DNA of 64,000 bases. Source: Promicromonospora sp. AC04 (GTDB lineage: Bacteria > Actinomycetota > Actinomycetes > Actinomycetales > Cellulomonadaceae). Of the stretch, positions 54,247 through 61,915 are shown in pieces. The notes under the pieces are model-generated. The model was not told the DNA's origin. It made no database searches and worked only from the letters and a program-made list of their open reading frames with translations. How positions within the stretch are numbered: the stretch's first letter is position 1; each line of letters starts with the position of its first letter. The stretch covers positions 124,001 to 188,000 of the forward strand of contig NZ_QBUG01000006.1 of NCBI RefSeq assembly GCF_003058225.1, read 5' to 3'. Position numbers and translations under genes: made by a program.

Positions 54247-54735
54247 ATGGAAGCGCCCAACCCCGCCGTCCCCTGGGACCGTGACGAGCTCACCGTCGGC
54301 GACCTCGCCACCCGGAGCGGTGTGACGGTGTCCGCGCTGCACTTCTACGAGCGCAAGGGGCTGATCACGAGCCGACGCACGTCGGGCAACCAGCGGCGCT
54401 ACCGGCGGGAGACCTTGCGGCGCGTGGCATTCATCCGCGTGTCCCAGCGCGTCGGGATCCCGCTCGCCGACATCGGGGCGGCCCTCGACACCCTGCCCGG
54501 CGACCGCACGCCCACCGCGAAGGACTGGCGCCGCATCTCGCAGGCCTGGCACGACGACCTCGACGCAAGGATCGAACAGCTCTCCCGGCTGCGCGACCAT
54601 CTCACCGACTGCATCGGCTGCGGCTGCCTCTCGCTGCGCCGGTGCGCGCTGACCAACCCGCACGACGCCCTCGCCGAGGCCGGCCCTGGCCCGCGGACGC
54701 TGCTGGTGGACGGGCTGGAGCCCGACGGGGCCTGA
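54247..54735 (+). CDS. soxR: Redox-sensitive transcriptional activator SoxR (MerR family)
   Basis: 162 residues. MerR winged helix (LTVGDLATRSGVTVSALHFY, then ERKGLITSRRTSGNQRRYRR), dimerisation helix, and the [2Fe-2S]-binding cluster CIGCGCLSLRRC with Cys122, 125, 127 and 133. Oxidation of the cluster activates transcription. In actinomycetes SoxR responds to redox-active metabolites and induces reductases and efflux genes, which matches the divergent quinone reductase and MFS pair. ATG 54247 has AGGAGG seven bases upstream. Confidence 0.94.
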   Translation: MEAPNPAVPWDRDELTVGDLATRSGVTVSALHFYERKGLITSRRTSGNQRRYRRETLRRVAFIRVSQRVGIPLADIGAALDTLPGDRTPTAKDWRRISQAWHDDLDARIEQLSRLRDHLTDCIGCGCLSLRRCALTNPHDALAEAGPGPRTLLVDGLEPDGA

Positions 54736-54840
54736 GCGTCAGTAGCCGGGCCGCGACCCCAGAGAACCGCTGAACACAATCACTGTCAGTGGCCGGGGGT
54801 AGCGTGCGCGACACCGAACGAGATCAGCCGAGGGAGAGCC

Positions 54841-55428
54841 GTGGGCACGTACTTCGAGTGGGTCGCCGACCTGGACGCGACCGAGGCCGAGGCCCCTGAG
54901 CTGGGGCGACGCGTCGTGGACGCGCTCGTCGCGCGCGGGGTGCTGCTGCCGGAGCTGTCCTCGGACGCGGCCCTCGGCGGCGTCGGTCACCCGCCGGGCC
55001 CCGCATGGGCGGACACCGTGGCGCGGTCCGTCTCGGGCGAGGCGCCGTGGGGCATGCAGGTGGGAGTGGGGCGCGAGGTGTACGACGGCGGGCAGGGCGC
55101 CGTCGCCGCGGTCACCTGCCCCGGGTGCTTTGTCCGGAGGTCGTTCTTCGGGCCGCCCGAGGAGTTCGGCCCCACCTGCTCGGACGAGGACGGGCTGCGC
55201 TGGTTCTACGACGCTGCCGCCACCTGGCGCAGCGACGGCGTCGCCGACCTGGAGTGCCGCACGTGCGGTGCCGCGGCCCCGGTCACGCGGTGGACTGCCG
55301 ACGCCGCCGCGCTCGCGTGCCTGGGCTTCACCTTCTGGGGCTGGGACGAGCTGCTGCCCGAGGTGACCGAGTGGATCGCCGCGGCGACGGGCGGGCACCG
55401 GATCGTGCGCGGGAGCGGCAAGGTCTGA
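54841..55428 (+). CDS. Hypothetical protein with zinc-ribbon-like cysteines
   Basis: 195 residues, soluble and acidic. Two CxxC pairs (VTCPGCFVRR and LECRTCGAAAP) about 40 residues apart suggest a metal-binding ribbon. It begins TYFEWVADLDATEAEAPELG and has an aromatic stretch GFTFWGWDELLPEVTEWI. No family recognised. GTG 54841 has GAGGGAG upstream. Codon usage is normal for the window, so it is a real gene. Confidence 0.65.
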   Translation: MGTYFEWVADLDATEAEAPELGRRVVDALVARGVLLPELSSDAALGGVGHPPGPAWADTVARSVSGEAPWGMQVGVGREVYDGGQGAVAAVTCPGCFVRRSFFGPPEEFGPTCSDEDGLRWFYDAAATWRSDGVADLECRTCGAAAPVTRWTADAAALACLGFTFWGWDELLPEVTEWIAAATGGHRIVRGSGKV

Positions 55429-55512
55429 CGGTTGATCGCGACTCGATCGCGACGCGCAGGTCAGGGCGAGACCCGACGGCGGCGGGCGCGGCGGGCCACT
55501 AGGCTCGCGGCC

Positions 55513-55971
55513 ATGGCTTCTGCACTGCCCAGCGTCCTGGTGCTCAACGGTCCCAACCTCGGCCGGCTCGGCGTCCGCGAGCCCGAGATCTACGGTCACG
55601 CCTCGATGGCGGACCTCGAGGTCGCCGCCGCGAAGTGGGGCGAGGAGCTCGGCCTGGCGGTCGAGGTGCGACAGACCGACGGCGAGTCCGAGATCGTCGG
55701 CTGGCTCCACGAGGCCGTCGACGCCGGCGCCCACGTCGTGCTGAACCCGGCGGCGTTCACGCACTACTCGTACGCGCTGCGCGACGCCGCGGCCCAGGTC
55801 ACGTCGGCGGGGCTGCTGCTCGTCGAGGTGCACCTGTCCAACCCGGCGACGCGGGAGTCGTTCCGGCACTACTCGGTGGTGGCCGGGATCGCGACGGGAA
55901 CGGTCGCGGGGTTCGGGTTCGACTCGTACAGGCTGGCGCTGACGGCGATCGCCGGGCGGCTGGGGGAGTAG
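55513..55971 (+). CDS. aroQ: Type II 3-dehydroquinate dehydratase
   Basis: 152 residues. Reversible dehydration of 3-dehydroquinate, the step after aro[20 protein letters not shown] with the conserved Arg, the [20 protein letters not shown] block, catalytic His region [13 protein letters not shown], and [23 protein letters not shown] (55500-55505) lies seven bases before ATG 55513 and no Shine-Dalgarno is seen, so the message may be leaderless. It is separated from aroB by the accessory segment. Confidence 0.94.
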   Translation: MASALPSVLVLNGPNLGRLGVREPEIYGHASMADLEVAAAKWGEELGLAVEVRQTDGESEIVGWLHEAVDAGAHVVLNPAAFTHYSYALRDAAAQVTSAGLLLVEVHLSNPATRESFRHYSVVAGIATGTVAGFGFDSYRLALTAIAGRLGE

Positions 55972-56064
55972 TGCCGGACGGCGGAGGAGCGTCGCCAAGC
56001 TAGACCACCGATCAAGCCTCGAACCTTGATTCCATAAACTTAAGTCCATGGCCTTGAGGTGATT

Positions 56065-56088
56065 GCCTAAAGCCACTATGCTTTAGGC
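56065..56088 (+). promoter_or_regulatory. Operator over a leaderless promoter of the SatD-like gene
   Basis: GCCTAAAG-N8-CTTTAGGC is a perfect 8-bp dyad ending at the base before ATG 56089. TATGCT (56077-56082) lies in it, six bases before the start, and is a strong -10. The site would let a bound protein block initiation directly. The downstream protein has its own HTH and is the obvious candidate. Confidence 0.65.
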
Positions 56089-56913
56089 ATGATCGTCCTG
56101 ACCGTCGACCAGCGGGGCTCGACCTACGCGGCCGACCGGGTTCCCGAGGTGCTCGCGGAGCTCGCGCGCCTGACGCGTGGCCGCGAGGGGCTCGTGGTGC
56201 CGTTCGAGCGCACGGTGGGCGACGAGGTGCAGGGGATCCTGGCGGCCGGTCGCCGGGGTGCCGAGCTCGCCGTCGACATCGGGCTGCACCTGCTGCGCGA
56301 CCAGGGCTGGAGCATCGGCATCGGCGTCGGCCAGGTCGAGGGTCCGCTGCCCACGGTGTCCCGCGAGGCGCGCGGGTTCGCGTTCTACCGTGCCCGTGAC
56401 GCCGTCGAGCGGGCCAAGACCCGGAGCCGGGGCACGTCGGTCGCGGTGGAGGGTCCGCCACCGGGCGCGGCGGACCTGAGAGCGTCGGGCGACGCGACGT
56501 CGGGCAGGCCGGCGTCGGGCAAGCAGGCAGGCGACGTTGCATCGGGCGATACCGCGTCGGGCGACAAAGTGGAGCCGGATCTGGCCGCCGAGGTCGAGGC
56601 CCTGCTGCGTCTTCTTGCCGCGGTCCGCGCGCGTCGGACTCCCCAAGGGTGGGAGGTCGCCGATACGCTCGCCACGCTGACGGACAAACCGGGACGACAG
56701 AAGATCGTTGCCCAGTCCCTGAACGTCAGCGAGCAGGCGGTGAGCCAGCGCCTCCGAGCGGCCCTCTGGCAGGAGGAGGAAGCCGTGCGGCCGGTGGTGG
56801 TGCGGCTGCTCGCCGAGCTGAGCTGCTCGGTCAGCAGCGAGCCGGACGCCCCGAGCGGGCCGTCCGCTGAAGCAGGCAAGGGCAAACGCAAGACGAAGCG
56901 CGCGAAGAGCTGA
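56089..56913 (+). CDS. SatD-family / HTH DNA-binding protein
   Basis: 274 residues. The N-terminal ~130 (MIVLTVDQRGSTYAADRVPE, PFERTVGDEVQGILAAGRRG, GWSIGIGVGQVEGPLP) resemble SatD proteins. The C-terminal part has a helix-turn-helix (GRQKIVAQSLNVSEQAVSQR). They are joined by a low-complexity linker of repeated SGD/ASG units. It is coupled with the membrane protein that follows 14 bases later, a common SatD arrangement. Autoregulation through the GCCTAAAG dyad is inferred. Biological role unknown. Confidence 0.7.
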   Translation: MIVLTVDQRGSTYAADRVPEVLAELARLTRGREGLVVPFERTVGDEVQGILAAGRRGAELAVDIGLHLLRDQGWSIGIGVGQVEGPLPTVSREARGFAFYRARDAVERAKTRSRGTSVAVEGPPPGAADLRASGDATSGRPASGKQAGDVASGDTASGDKVEPDLAAEVEALLRLLAAVRARRTPQGWEVADTLATLTDKPGRQKIVAQSLNVSEQAVSQRLRAALWQEEEAVRPVVVRLLAELSCSVSSEPDAPSGPSAEAGKGKRKTKRAKS

Positions 56914-56927
56914 GGAGACGTCACGTC

Positions 56928-57539
56928 GTGACCTGGGAGACGCTGAACTACTTCGACGGGTGGCAGTGGTTCGCGGCCGTCGCGATCTGGCTGGTCACGC
57001 TGGCGCTCAGCGTCATCGTCGGCTCGTGGGTGGTGCCGTGGGTCTTGCGCCGCGCGGGCCGGGGAGACCTGCCGTGGGCGCGGTACAAGCCGCCCGTGTA
57101 TCCGCAGTCGCTGGAGCCGGGCGGAGAAGCGAGCGGAGAGCCCGGCGGAGAGCCGGGCGGCGAAGCGGGCGGAGAGCCGGAGAAGGACGACAAGGGCTCC
57201 GGCGCCGAGGGCTCGGTCAAGGCCGGCTCGGCCAAGGGCGGTGTCCGGTCCGGCGAGGAGTCGCCGACCGGCACGATGCACCCGGCGGCCGTGGCCATCC
57301 TGCGGGGAGGCGCCTGGCTCGGCGTGCTGGAGCGTCTCGCGATCACGGGCTCCCTGCTGGCGGGCTACCCGTACGGCATAGCGATAGTGATCGCGATCAA
57401 GGGCCTGGGCCGCTACGCGGAGCTGCGTGACCAGCCGGTCGCGTCGGAGCGGTTCGTCGTCGGCACGCTCGCCTCGCTGATCTGGTCGGTCGCGACGGGC
57501 CTGCTGGGGCTGGCCGCGCTGAATGTGCTCGTGCTCTGA
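56928..57539 (+). CDS. Membrane protein partner of the SatD-like protein
   Basis: 203 residues. Helix 1 WFAAVAIWLVTLALSVIVGS, a short basic loop, a long Gly/Glu-rich insert (GGEASGEPGGEPGGEAGGEP), then C-terminal helices (LAITGSLLAGYPYGIAIVIA and FVVGTLASLIWSVATGLLGL). The GGAWLGVLERLAI segment is a typical feature of the SatD-linked membrane proteins. GTG 56928 has GAGGAGA upstream. Function unknown. Confidence 0.7.
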   Translation: MTWETLNYFDGWQWFAAVAIWLVTLALSVIVGSWVVPWVLRRAGRGDLPWARYKPPVYPQSLEPGGEASGEPGGEPGGEAGGEPEKDDKGSGAEGSVKAGSAKGGVRSGEESPTGTMHPAAVAILRGGAWLGVLERLAITGSLLAGYPYGIAIVIAIKGLGRYAELRDQPVASERFVVGTLASLIWSVATGLLGLAALNVLVL

Positions 57540-57663
57540 CCGGTCCGTTAGACTTGACCGCTGCTGCTTGACGCCTTGCTAGATCAACCAGCGTGATCAC
57601 CCCAGCCGCCGGCCCGCTGTCGGCGTGCCCTGGGTACACCTTCACCAACACAGGAAGACGAAC

Positions 57664-58227
57664 GTGGCTACCTCCAACGACATCAAGAACGGCACCGTGC
57701 TCCGGATCGACGGCAACCTCTGGACTGTCATCGAGTTCCAGCATGTCAAGCCGGGCAAGGGTGGAGCGTTCGTCCGGACGAAGATGAAGAACGTGCTGTC
57801 CGGCAAGGTCGTCGACAAGACGTTCAACGCGGGCATCAAGGTCGAGACGGCCAACGTGGACCGCCGCGACTTCCAGTACCTGTACATGGACGGCGAGGAC
57901 TTCGTCTTCATGGACAACGACACCTACGACCAGGTGAACGTGCCGGCGGCGACCGTCGGGGACGCGAAGGACTACATGCTCGAGGGCATGAGCGTCATGC
58001 TCGCCTCGAACGACGGCACCCCGCTCTACATCGAGCTCCCGACGTCCGTGGTCCTGGAGATCACGTACACGGAGCCGGGCCTGCAGGGCGACCGCTCCAC
58101 CGGCGGCACCAAGCCGGCGACCCTCGAGACGGGTGCGGAGATCCAGGTCCCGCTGTTCCTCGAGCAGGGTGTCAAGGTCAAGGTCGACACGCGCACGGGC
58201 GACTACCTCGGCCGCGTCACCGACTGA
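57664..58227 (+). CDS. efp: Translation elongation factor P
   Basis: 187 residues, exactly the family length. It rescues ribosomes stalled at polyproline. The tip loop [12 protein letters not shown] holds the conserved Lys32. The OB domains follow, ending [23 protein letters not shown] 57664 has AGGAAGA at 57651-57657; an in-frame ATG at 57625 would add 13 atypical residues. TAGACT near 57549 is a possible -10, giving a leader of about 100 bases. Many proline-rich proteins here would need EF-P. Confidence 0.96.
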   Translation: MATSNDIKNGTVLRIDGNLWTVIEFQHVKPGKGGAFVRTKMKNVLSGKVVDKTFNAGIKVETANVDRRDFQYLYMDGEDFVFMDNDTYDQVNVPAATVGDAKDYMLEGMSVMLASNDGTPLYIELPTSVVLEITYTEPGLQGDRSTGGTKPATLETGAEIQVPLFLEQGVKVKVDTRTGDYLGRVTD

Positions 58228-58246
58228 CGCAGCAGCTCCCTAGCAG

Positions 58247-58272
58247 GTTTCGTAGCAGAGTTTCGTAGCAGA
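58247..58272. repeat. 13-bp tandem duplication before nusB
   Basis: GTTTCGTAGCAGA occurs twice without a gap (58247-58259 and 58260-58272) in the 53-base efp-nusB spacer, immediately before the nusB ribosome site GAGAGA. It looks like a small local duplication. Confidence 0.8.
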
Positions 58273-58280
58273 GAGAGACC

Positions 58281-58697
58281 ATGGGCGCACGCACCAAGGC
58301 GCGCAAGCGCGCCGCCGACATCCTCTTCGAGGCGGAGCAGCGGGGCATCGACCCGCTGAAGCTCCTCGCCGACCGCGTGGCCGTGCCGCACACCGAGGCG
58401 GCAGTGCCGCAGTACGCGGTCGAGATCGTGGAGGGTGTGGTCGCTCACCGCGACCGCATCGACGAGGTGCTGGAGACCTACTCGCAGGGCTGGACCCTCG
58501 AGCGCATGCCAGCCGTCGACCGCGCACTGCTGCGGATCGGCTCCTGGGAGGTCCTCTTCAACGACGACGTGCCCGACGCCGTCGCGGTGGACGAGGCGGT
58601 CGACCTCGCCGGCGACCTGTCCACCGACGACTCGCCGGCCTTCGTGAACGGTCTGCTCGGCCGGGTCAAGGACCTGAAGCCGACACTGCTGGCCTGA
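58281..58697 (+). CDS. nusB: Transcription antitermination factor NusB
   Basis: 138 residues, all-helical. It binds boxA RNA with NusE in rRNA antitermination. ARKRAADILFEAEQRGIDPL at the N-terminus, RMPAVDRALLRIGSWEVLFN, and the C-terminal DAVDLAG-like block followed by PAFVNGLLGRVK are diagnostic. It follows efp in the standard actinobacterial order. Confidence 0.95.
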   Translation: MGARTKARKRAADILFEAEQRGIDPLKLLADRVAVPHTEAAVPQYAVEIVEGVVAHRDRIDEVLETYSQGWTLERMPAVDRALLRIGSWEVLFNDDVPDAVAVDEAVDLAGDLSTDDSPAFVNGLLGRVKDLKPTLLA

Positions 58698-58707
58698 GCA
58701 CTCCCGC

Positions 58708-59994
58708 GTGAGCACCGGTCCCGGCGCTGAACGGTTCGACGAGCGACGTCTGCTCGTTGCCCTGTTCGGCGCCGGGACCGCTGCGTTCGCGCAGCTCTAC
58801 GCCCCCCAGTCCGTCCTGCCCGACGCCGCCCGCGAGCTCGCGACGTCGGCCTCCGCGACGGCGCTGCTCGTGTCCGCCGCCACCCTTGGCCTCGCCGCGG
58901 GTGTGCTGCCCTGGGCCTGGGTAGCGGACCGGATCGGGCGAGTGCGGGCGATGACCATCGCGATGCTCGGCGCGACCGCCGTCGGGCTCGCCGTGCCGTT
59001 CGCGCCGTCGTTCGGGCTGCTCATCGCCGGACGTGCCATCGAGGGGCTGCTCGTCGCGGGAGTGCCCGCGGTGGCGATGGCCTACCTGACCGAGATGCTG
59101 CCCGCCTCGGTGGTGCCGCGTGCGGCGGGGACCTATGTGGCGGGGACGTCGATGGGTGGGCTCCTGGGGCGGCTCGTCGCGGGCGGTGTCGCCGAGCTGT
59201 TCGGCTGGCGCGCCGGCGTGGGCGCCGTCGCGGTCGCGTGCCTGATCGCCGCGGGCGTGTTCGTCTGGCTCGCGCCGCGGGACCGCGGCCCGAGGGCCTC
59301 CGCGGCGGGGCTCCCGCCGTCCGCTGGCGTGTTTGGTGGCTCTTCTGATGGCATGTCCGACGGCGGCGCGCCCGGGCAAGGGTCGTCCGAGCGCGGCGCG
59401 CCCAGCGGCGGCGCGCCCGGGAGCGGTGGCCGGGCCGGGCGCCTCCGTGCCCTGCTCAGCCCGCGCCTGCTCGTGCTCGACGCCCAGGGCCTGCTGCTCA
59501 TGGGCGGCTTCGTCGCCGTCTACAACTACCTGGGCTTCCGCCTCGCCGACGAGCCCTTCGGTCTGTCGCCCGGTGTGGTCAGCCTCGTGTTCCTCGCCTA
59601 CCTGGCCGGGACGTGGTCGTCGGCCCGGACCGGGCGGCTCGTGGTGCGGCACGGCCGGCGTCGGGTGCTGATCGTGTCGACGGGGGTGATGGTCGTCGGG
59701 GTGGTGGCCACGCTGTCGGCCTGGCTGCCGCTGGTGCTGGCGGGCCTGGTCGTGCTGACCGCCGGCTTCTTCGGGGCGCACGCCGTGGCCAGCGGGTGGA
59801 CGCCGGTCGCGGCGCCACAGGCCCGGACGCAGGCAGCCGCCGTCTACAACCTCGCGTACTACGCCGGGTCCAGCGTGTTCGGCTGGCTCGGCGGCGTGGG
59901 GTTCGCGCTGGCGGGCTGGCCCGGGACGGTGAGCATGGTGCTCGCACTGGTGGCCGTCGCGGCTGGCCTGGCGGCGGCGGTGCTGCGGGACTGA
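58708..59994 (+). CDS. MFS transporter
   Basis: 428 residues, twelve helices in two halves. LYAPQSVLPDAARELATSAS at the start, motif A WAWVADRIGRVRAM and a periplasmic-side AGTYVAGTSMGGLLGR resemble YnfM/AraJ-like transporters. The central cytoplasmic loop contains a Gly/Ser/Pro expansion (SSDGMSDGGAPGQGSSERGA). GTG 58708 is ten bases after nusB. Substrate unknown. Confidence 0.87.
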   Translation: MSTGPGAERFDERRLLVALFGAGTAAFAQLYAPQSVLPDAARELATSASATALLVSAATLGLAAGVLPWAWVADRIGRVRAMTIAMLGATAVGLAVPFAPSFGLLIAGRAIEGLLVAGVPAVAMAYLTEMLPASVVPRAAGTYVAGTSMGGLLGRLVAGGVAELFGWRAGVGAVAVACLIAAGVFVWLAPRDRGPRASAAGLPPSAGVFGGSSDGMSDGGAPGQGSSERGAPSGGAPGSGGRAGRLRALLSPRLLVLDAQGLLLMGGFVAVYNYLGFRLADEPFGLSPGVVSLVFLAYLAGTWSSARTGRLVVRHGRRRVLIVSTGVMVVGVVATLSAWLPLVLAGLVVLTAGFFGAHAVASGWTPVAAPQARTQAAAVYNLAYYAGSSVFGWLGGVGFALAGWPGTVSMVLALVAVAAGLAAAVLRD

Positions 59995-60029
59995 CGGGCA
60001 CGCGACCGGAACGGCCGCAGGGCGCCTGG

Positions 60030-60148
60030 GATGCAACGAGTGCGATGCAACGAGTGCGATGCAGCAAGTGATGCAACAAGTGATGCAACCAGAGGGTTGC
60101 ATATTGGCGGACAGCGGTGCATGGTTGATGTGCAACCAAATGGTTGCG
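60030..60148. promoter_or_regulatory. Operator cluster upstream of the SRPBCC-ArsR pair
   Basis: Five GATGCA-type direct repeats run 60030-60093 (two identical 14-mers GATGCAACGAGTGC, then three 12-mers). The last forms ATGCAACC-AGAG-GGTTGCAT, a perfect dyad at 60083-60102. A second dyad TGCAACC-AAAT-GGTTGCG lies at 60131-60148. The shared TGCAACC/GGTTGCA half-sites and fixed four-base spacers suggest binding by the ArsR-family protein encoded two genes downstream. Confidence 0.7.
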
Positions 60149-60183
60149 CACAATCCGTTCGACCAGCGTTCCCGGAGGACACC

Positions 60184-60657
60184 ATGACCGCTACTCAGCC
60201 GCGCGCGAGCATCGACCTCGACACGCGCTCCGTCACCCGCACCGTCCGGGTCGCTGCCGGGCCGGACGCCGTCTGGCGCGCGATCTCCGAGCCCGAGCAC
60301 GTCGCCGGCTGGTTCGGTGACGGCTGCGAGACCGACGACGGCGGCCCGCTCACCACGGGGACCCGGGGCAGGCTGCACTTCGAGGGCTACGGCTGGTTCG
60401 CCTTCGAGGTCACTCGCGTGGAGCCGGGCCGCGTGCTCGCCTACCGGTGGGGCCAGTCGCCGGACGAGCCCGAGCGCATGACCGAGGCCACGTTCACCCT
60501 GGAGCCCGACGGAGCCGGCACGTATCTCACGGTCCACGAGACCGGCTTCAGCGGCGACACGGACGACGACGTGCGCGCCGCTCTGGAGGGCAACCGCGAG
60601 GGCTGGGACGGCGAGCTGGACGAGCTCGTCGACTACGTCGAGTCGCGCACGTGGTGA
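60184..60657 (+). CDS. SRPBCC (AHSA1-like) domain protein
   Basis: 157 residues. START-like ligand-binding fold: TVRVAAGPDAVWRAISEPEH, VAGWFGDGCETDDGG, FEVTRVEPGRVLAYRW and HETGF, followed by the long C-terminal helix (REGWDGELDELVDYVESRTW). Frequently paired with ArsR regulators. ATG 60184 has GGAGGA upstream. Its stop overlaps the next GTG (GTGA). Ligand unknown. Confidence 0.9.
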   Translation: MTATQPRASIDLDTRSVTRTVRVAAGPDAVWRAISEPEHVAGWFGDGCETDDGGPLTTGTRGRLHFEGYGWFAFEVTRVEPGRVLAYRWGQSPDEPERMTEATFTLEPDGAGTYLTVHETGFSGDTDDDVRAALEGNREGWDGELDELVDYVESRTW

Positions 60658-60992
60658 CCTCGACGTCACCGGTCGCAGCGTTCGCGGCGCTCGGCGACGA
60701 GACCCGCTGGGCCGTGCTCGAGGCCCTGGCGGATGCAGATCCGGCGGCGGGCCTGACGGCGTCGGCGCTTGCCGCCCGGCTGCCGGTGACGCGGCAGGCG
60801 ATCGCCAAGCACCTCGTCGTGCTCGAGGCTGCGGGGCTCGTCGATTCGCGGGCCGTGGGTCGCGAGCGCCGGTACCGCGCGCTCGGTGCGGAGCTGACGG
60901 CGCTGGGCCGCCGGCTGGAGCGCATCGGCGACGCATGGGAGGCGCGTCTGGGCCGCATCGCGAGTATCGCGGAGCACCTGGAGCGCGGCTGA
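60654..60992 (+). CDS. ArsR-family transcriptional regulator
   Basis: 112 residues. Winged helix: FAALGDETRWAVLEALADAD, LAARLPVTRQAIAKHLVVLE, AAGLVDSRAVGRERRYRALG. No metal-binding CxC/CVC motif in the recognition region, so not a classical metal sensor. The GTG 60654 start overlaps the SRPBCC stop; GTG 60651 is the alternative. It most likely autoregulates through the dyads at 60083 and 60131. Confidence 0.88.
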   Translation: MTSTSPVAAFAALGDETRWAVLEALADADPAAGLTASALAARLPVTRQAIAKHLVVLEAAGLVDSRAVGRERRYRALGAELTALGRRLERIGDAWEARLGRIASIAEHLERG

Positions 60993-61099
60993 GCGGGGCA
61001 CCTACGCGACCGACCGAGCTCGGCGGCCGGCCGGTGCGGGTGTGAGCAACGCCCCTCCGGCGGGCGGCGGCTCCGGCATCCGGCACATGTCCGGCGAGT

Positions 61100-61162
61100 T
61101 AGGGTGGTGACTGTCAGACTCCCTTTAAACCCGTCCTGTGAGGCGGAGAAGGAGGTCGCCAG
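61100..61162 (+). promoter_or_regulatory. pyr operon promoter and PyrR-binding RNA element
   Basis: TAGGGT (61100-61105) is a likely -10. The short leader contains GTCCTGTGAGGC at 61133-61144, matching the PyrR binding loop consensus (RUCCNGNGAGGY), closed by CCG/CGG. The flanking CTCCCTT (61119-61125) can pair with AAGGAG (61149-61154), the pyrR Shine-Dalgarno. PyrR bound with UMP would stabilise the stem and block translation, as proposed for mycobacteria, rather than act by attenuation. Confidence 0.8.
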
Positions 61163-61915
61163 ATGAATCCTGGCAGCCGCATGCCCGAATCCAGCGCACC
61201 ACCGAGCCCGGCCTCCGGCACGGTGCCGAGCGCCGCGCCGAGCGCAACATCGAGCCCAGCATCGAGTGCAGCACCGAGCAGGGACCCCGGCACCGCAGCA
61301 AGGACAGTGCTCGGCGAGGCCGACATCGCTCGCGCGCTGACCCGCATCGCTCACGAGATCGTCGAGCGGAACAAGGGCGCCGCCGACCTGCTCCTGCTCG
61401 GCATCCCGACGCGCGGCGTCCAGCTCGCCCACCGGCTGGCCGAGCGCCTGGCGCAGATCGAGCCCACCTTCAGCGGCGAGTACGGCACGCTCGACGTGAC
61501 CATGTACCGCGACGACCTGCGCCGTCAGCCCACGCGCGCCGTCGGGCAGACGGTCCTGCCGGGCAGTCTGGACGGCACCATCGACGACAAGGTGGTCGTG
61601 CTGGTGGACGACGTCCTGTTCTCCGGCCGCACCATCCGCGCCGCGCTCGACGCCCTGAACGACCTGGGCCGCCCGCGCGTGGTGCAGCTCGCCGCCCTCG
61701 TCGACCGCGGGCACCGCGAGCTCCCGATCCGCGCGGACTACGTCGGCAAGAACCTGCCCACCTCGCGCAGCGAGCGCGTGCGGGTCCGGCTGGCCGACGT
61801 CGACGGGGGAGCGGACTCCGTGGTGATCAGCGAGGTCGCGTCCGCCGGGGTCTCGACGGGCTCGACCGGCGACGCCTCGACCGCCTCGACCGGTGAGAGC
61901 GAGGCAACGCTGTGA
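61163..61915 (+). CDS. pyrR: Bifunctional pyr operon regulator / uracil phosphoribosyltransferase PyrR
   Basis: 250 residues. The PRTase core starts near residue 47 ([20 protein letters not shown]) and contains the PRPP loop [20 protein letters not shown] and [21 protein letters not shown] Ser/Ala/Pro-rich N-terminal extension of about 45 residues and a Ser/Thr/Gly-rich tail ([18 protein letters not shown]) exceed the usual ~180-residue family length. ATG 61163 follows AAGGAGG. It is coupled to pyrB by GTGA. Confidence 0.94.
   Translation: MNPGSRMPESSAPPSPASGTVPSAAPSATSSPASSAAPSRDPGTAARTVLGEADIARALTRIAHEIVERNKGAADLLLLGIPTRGVQLAHRLAERLAQIEPTFSGEYGTLDVTMYRDDLRRQPTRAVGQTVLPGSLDGTIDDKVVVLVDDVLFSGRTIRAALDALNDLGRPRVVQLAALVDRGHRELPIRADYVGKNLPTSRSERVRVRLADVDGGADSVVISEVASAGVSTGSTGDASTASTGESEATL

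Noticed and set aside
41972-55512. Genomic island or prophage
   Set aside because: No integrase, transposase, phage gene, flanking tRNA or direct repeats were seen, and codon use matches the core.
58666-61086. 800-codon minus-strand frame opposite the MFS and SRPBCC-ArsR genes
   Set aside because: No domain or codon-usage support; a shadow of the plus-strand genes and repeat array.
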